This document shows positions 6,834-8,564 of a DNA stretch of 8,564 nt, piece by piece (position 1 is the first letter of the stretch; each line of letters opens with the position of its first letter). The notes below the pieces were generated by a model. That model searched no databases. It was given only the letters and a program-made list of their open reading frames with translations, and had not been told where the DNA came from. Source of the DNA: CAZQCI01 sp964592255 (GTDB lineage: Bacteria; UBA10199; SBBF01); contig CAZQCI010000094.1 of NCBI GenBank assembly GCA_964592255.1, positions 1 through 8,564 on the forward strand. Reading direction: 5' to 3'. The position numbers were made by a program, and so were the translations under genes.

Positions 6834-7181
6834 TTATGGGAGATCCAAATGTACCTTTAAAGCTTCACCGATCTGGTTCATGGTCACCTCCGAAAGACGC
6901 CCAGCACGAGGACCAAGTCGTAATTTGGAAATCGTTCGAACTTGCTCTGCAAGAGCTTTGGAGTCTTTTGAAAGACCAGCCTCTTTCAAAGACACAAAAA
7001 CTTGGAAAGGCTCCACGGATGTAGTGTTTTGGGAAGTAAGCGGAACTATTGTCACCTGATGATATTTCCGATTAGCGGCATCATTGGAAACAATGACGGA
7101 AGGACGACGTTTTCGAATTTCACTTCCCAAAGTTGGATCGAGGCTCACCCAATAGACATCACCTCGGCATGGGGTTACCAT
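6834..7181 (-). CDS. mazF: PemK/MazF-family endoribonuclease toxin
   Basis: A 115-residue type II toxin expected to cleave cellular mRNA at a short sequence and slow growth unless bound by the adjacent antitoxin. RGDVYWVSLDPTLGSE (6-21), RPSVIVSND (26-34), VTIVPLTS (43-50) and ALAEQVRTISKLRL are the classic family blocks. Arg26 and Thr49 correspond to catalytic Arg25 and Thr48 of B. subtilis MazF, so it looks active. I chose ATG 7181, not the in-frame GTG 7190. The antitoxin's last codons supply AGAGGAG 8 bases before the ATG, whereas the GTG directly abuts that site. This start overlaps the antitoxin gene by 7 bases and its stop codon follows within ATGGTAA, which implies coupled translation. 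The cut-site specificity cannot be read from the sequence. Confidence 0.93.
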   Translation of the reverse strand: MVTPCRGDVYWVSLDPTLGSEIRKRRPSVIVSNDAANRKYHQVTIVPLTSQNTTSVEPFQVFVSLKEAGLSKDSKALAEQVRTISKLRLGPRAGRLSEVTMNQIGEALKVHLDLP

Positions 7182-7405
7182 TCTGGCCACTCCTCTATAT
7201 CCAGGGCTTCAAATTCTTTAATTACGTTTTTCTTATGGGAGGCACGTTGGTAGGCGTCTTCAAGTTTTTTTAAACGGGCCTCTTTTTCTTTTCTTTCAAA
7301 ATGTTCTCGTAAACACGCATTCACAAACTCAGAAAGCTTCCTTTTAGACACAATAGGCTTAAGTTTCAGGTCAAAATCGTCATCAATCACGATGGTCGTT
7401 CTCAT
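7175..7405 (-). CDS. Ribbon-helix-helix antitoxin partner of the MazF-family toxin
   Basis: A 76-residue protein with the layout of a MazE-like or RHH antitoxin. Residues 2-8 (RTTIVID) form the DNA-binding beta strand. Residues about 9-20 and 23-37 (KLSEFVNACLREHF) form the two helices. A charged helical arm (38-66) and an acidic, tryptophan-containing tail (IEEWPEW) are suited to masking the toxin. It is first in the operon, as is usual for antitoxins. It would bind the toxin and, as a dimer, repress its own promoter. ATG 7405 has no Shine-Dalgarno, and the predicted transcription start lies only a few bases upstream. The family is assigned from the fold pattern and from the toxin next to it; the exact antitoxin subfamily is not recognised. 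Confidence 0.88.
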   Translation of the reverse strand: MRTTIVIDDDFDLKLKPIVSKRKLSEFVNACLREHFERKEKEARLKKLEDAYQRASHKKNVIKEFEALDIEEWPEW

Positions 7406-7411
7406 ACTAAA

Positions 7412-7444
7412 ATCTAAATTAGATGATTACTTGTATGATGTCAA
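7412..7444 (-). promoter_or_regulatory. Toxin-antitoxin promoter with inverted repeat over the -10 box
   Basis: On the minus strand TTGACA (7439-7444) is a perfect -35 box. After 17 bases comes TAATTT (7416-7421), a modest -10 box. A perfect inverted repeat ATCTAA-T-TTAGAT (7412-7424) covers the -10, where a dimeric ribbon-helix-helix repressor would block RNA polymerase. Transcription would start near 7408, about 3 bases before the antitoxin ATG. Sequence elements are seen; autoregulation is inferred from how such modules behave. Confidence 0.65.
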
Positions 7445-7452
7445 GATGACTT

Positions 7453-8397
7453 CTACTGCATCACAAAAGTGAGAGGATCTGTAGGAATGCCGTCGACATG
7501 AACTTCATAATGAAGGTGAGGACCTGTAGAAGAACCCGTACTTCCAACGGCCGCAATCGTGTCGCCCCGTTTAACGATGTCTCCTTTTTTCACAAACACT
7601 TTAGAAGTGTGTCCATAAAGAGTGGTTAAGCCATAGCCATGGTCTAAAACAACCAAATGCCCAAACCCACCTCTAAAATCAGCAAAAACCACTTTACCAT
7701 CGGCAGGAGCATGAATCGGGGTTCCAATCGGGGAGGCAACATCTAAACCATAATGCATCTTGTACCCCCCGCCCCAAGGAGAATGACGAACGCCAAAATC
7801 AGAGGTAATCCATCCTTGCAAAGGCATTTGACTTGGGTTGGCTTGCATGAAGCGAATTTTATCGGCATTGAGATTAAGAATTTCTTTAATTTTATCGTTT
7901 AACCCACTGATGCGCCCATCAATATCGTTCATACTTCCTTTAAGTGAGGAAAGGCTCACACCCTCTCCATCTTCTAAAAATTCATCAATACTGGATTTAG
8001 CCAAAGGAGCTACATTGTGTTGTTCACCATCAGGCAAGATAATATCATCCGGAACAGGCCCCAAACCGGCCTTCATTTCCCCAACCTCCACATCCATAGT
8101 ATGCTGGAGAGAGTTGAGTGAGTCTTCCGCATGAGACAAAGAGCGCTCCAAACCAGCCACACGCGCGGTGAGAATTTCTTTTTCTTTTAATATTTGAGTG
8201 TTTTCGTTGGATTTATTTTTAACAGAAACCAATTCGTTTTGAAAATAAACCGCTAAGAAGAAAGAACCAAAAACAACCGGAACTACAACTAAAGCCAGCA
8301 ATAAAAAAAGACGAGCCGTAAAAGAAGAAATAGTAAAACGCTTCGTCTTTTCTGCGTTCTTAGGAACTAAAATAATATGGTATCCACCTGAAAACAA
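7453..8397 (-). CDS. Membrane-anchored M23 (LytM-type) peptidoglycan endopeptidase
   Basis: A 314-residue protein that should cleave peptide crosslinks in the periplasmic cell wall. A short cytoplasmic N-terminus with basic residues (YHIILVPKNAEKTKRF) precedes one membrane helix at about 28-52. A charged coiled coil follows at about 53-105, then an acidic linker and a second helical stretch at about 148-185. The M23 domain runs from about 193 to 310. Its residues are complete: His215 and Asp219 (MHYGLD) with His296 as zinc ligands, and His263 (YGH) and His294 (PHLH) as catalytic histidines. It is thus predicted active, unlike degenerate EnvC/NlpD regulators. The start is TTG 8397, the only in-frame option near AAGGAG (8405-8410), at a spacing of 7 bases. 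The antitoxin gene starts 47 bases after its stop, with no terminator between. Confidence 0.94.
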   Translation of the reverse strand: MFSGGYHIILVPKNAEKTKRFTISSFTARLFLLLALVVVPVVFGSFFLAVYFQNELVSVKNKSNENTQILKEKEILTARVAGLERSLSHAEDSLNSLQHTMDVEVGEMKAGLGPVPDDIILPDGEQHNVAPLAKSSIDEFLEDGEGVSLSSLKGSMNDIDGRISGLNDKIKEILNLNADKIRFMQANPSQMPLQGWITSDFGVRHSPWGGGYKMHYGLDVASPIGTPIHAPADGKVVFADFRGGFGHLVVLDHGYGLTTLYGHTSKVFVKKGDIVKRGDTIAAVGSTGSSTGPHLHYEVHVDGIPTDPLTFVMQ

Positions 8398-8441
8398 GCA
8401 ATCACTCCTTCCCCTTAAATAAACGGGCCTCCGATTGATTA

Positions 8442-8455
8442 GTATACCATTATAC
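8442..8455 (-). promoter_or_regulatory. Probable promoter -10 region of the M23 gene, with short inverted repeat
   Basis: Minus-strand TATAAT (8449-8454) is a consensus -10 box placing transcription start about 45 bases before the TTG. No good -35 box sits 16-18 bases upstream; the adjacent AT tracts could compensate as an UP element. The -10 lies within GTATA-ATGG-TATAC (8442-8455), an inverted repeat that could serve as an operator. Confidence 0.45.
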
Positions 8456-8480
8456 GAATATTATCGGCTTAAAATCTAAT

Positions 8481-8564
8481 GAGTTGCTTTATTTTTTTAA
8501 AAGCTAAAAAATAAAAAAATAGTCTTTTATTAAAATAAAACTTTTAAAAATCAAATATTTAAAA
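8481..8564. other. Extremely AT-rich intergenic DNA at the window edge
   Basis: Only about 10 of 84 bases are G or C (roughly 12 percent), with repeated A and T tracts, against a clearly higher GC content in the genes. No ORF, RNA gene or strong hairpin is seen; GCTTT...AAAGC (8486-8504) is a weak AT-loop stem. It may be upstream promoter DNA for the M23 gene, bent DNA, or part of a longer spacer continuing to the right. Confidence 0.6.

Noticed and set aside
7182..7190. GTG 7190 as the toxin start, adding Met-Ala-Arg
   Set aside because: The GTG directly abuts the AGAGGAG ribosome-binding site, so there is no spacer. ATG 7181 has an 8-base spacing and matches family N-termini.
7410..7419. 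AAAATCTAA shared between the toxin-antitoxin promoter and the region upstream of the M23 gene (8471-8479)
   Set aside because: It is a short AT-rich match with only one half-site at the second position, so chance is a sufficient explanation.

Overview
The window carries eight protein genes, all on the minus strand, so it is transcribed from right to left. The set suggests a Gram-negative (diderm) bacterium of moderate GC content. The evidence is an OmpA-type outer-membrane porin with a peptidoglycan-binding domain, a membrane-anchored M23 peptidase with a periplasmic catalytic domain, and a citramalate synthase of the type studied in Geobacter. A deltaproteobacterial-type or related lineage fits best. 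This is inferred from gene content and protein style, not from a search.

In order of transcription: (1) about 100 bases of extremely AT-rich DNA and a promoter-like region (8398-8564) lead into an M23 peptidase that starts at TTG (7453-8397). (2) A compact type II toxin-antitoxin pair follows, a ribbon-helix-helix antitoxin (7175-7405) and a PemK/MazF-family endoribonuclease (6834-7181). It has its own promoter, with an inverted repeat over the -10 box. (3) lysC, aspartate kinase (5576-6790), starts 43 bases after the toxin stop. A perfect Shine-Dalgarno and an in-frame ATG inside it predict a separate 158-residue regulatory beta subunit (5576-6052). (4) A 472-residue protein of unknown family follows, with an HExxH zinc-protease motif (4106-5524). 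(5) cimA, citramalate synthase (2453-4033). (6) An OmpA-family protein (1032-2354) sits behind a near-consensus promoter whose spacer is itself an inverted repeat. (7) A NifS/IscS-type cysteine desulfurase (1-1027) runs off the left edge and carries a terminator-shaped hairpin within its first 21 codons.

Functionally, lysC and cimA are entry steps into the aspartate family and into isoleucine made through citramalate. The M23 peptidase and the OmpA protein act on or bind peptidoglycan. The cysteine desulfurase mobilises sulfur for Fe-S clusters or thiolation. The toxin-antitoxin pair lies between the cell-wall gene and the amino-acid genes, with no visible terminator before lysC.

The most interesting points are the predicted two-product lysC, the terminator-like hairpin embedded in the desulfurase start, the uncharacterised HExxH protein between lysC and cimA, and the predicted near-leaderless antitoxin mRNA with an operator-like repeat. 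No RNA genes, CRISPR arrays or insertion sequences were seen. No stretch without a gene exceeds 170 bases.
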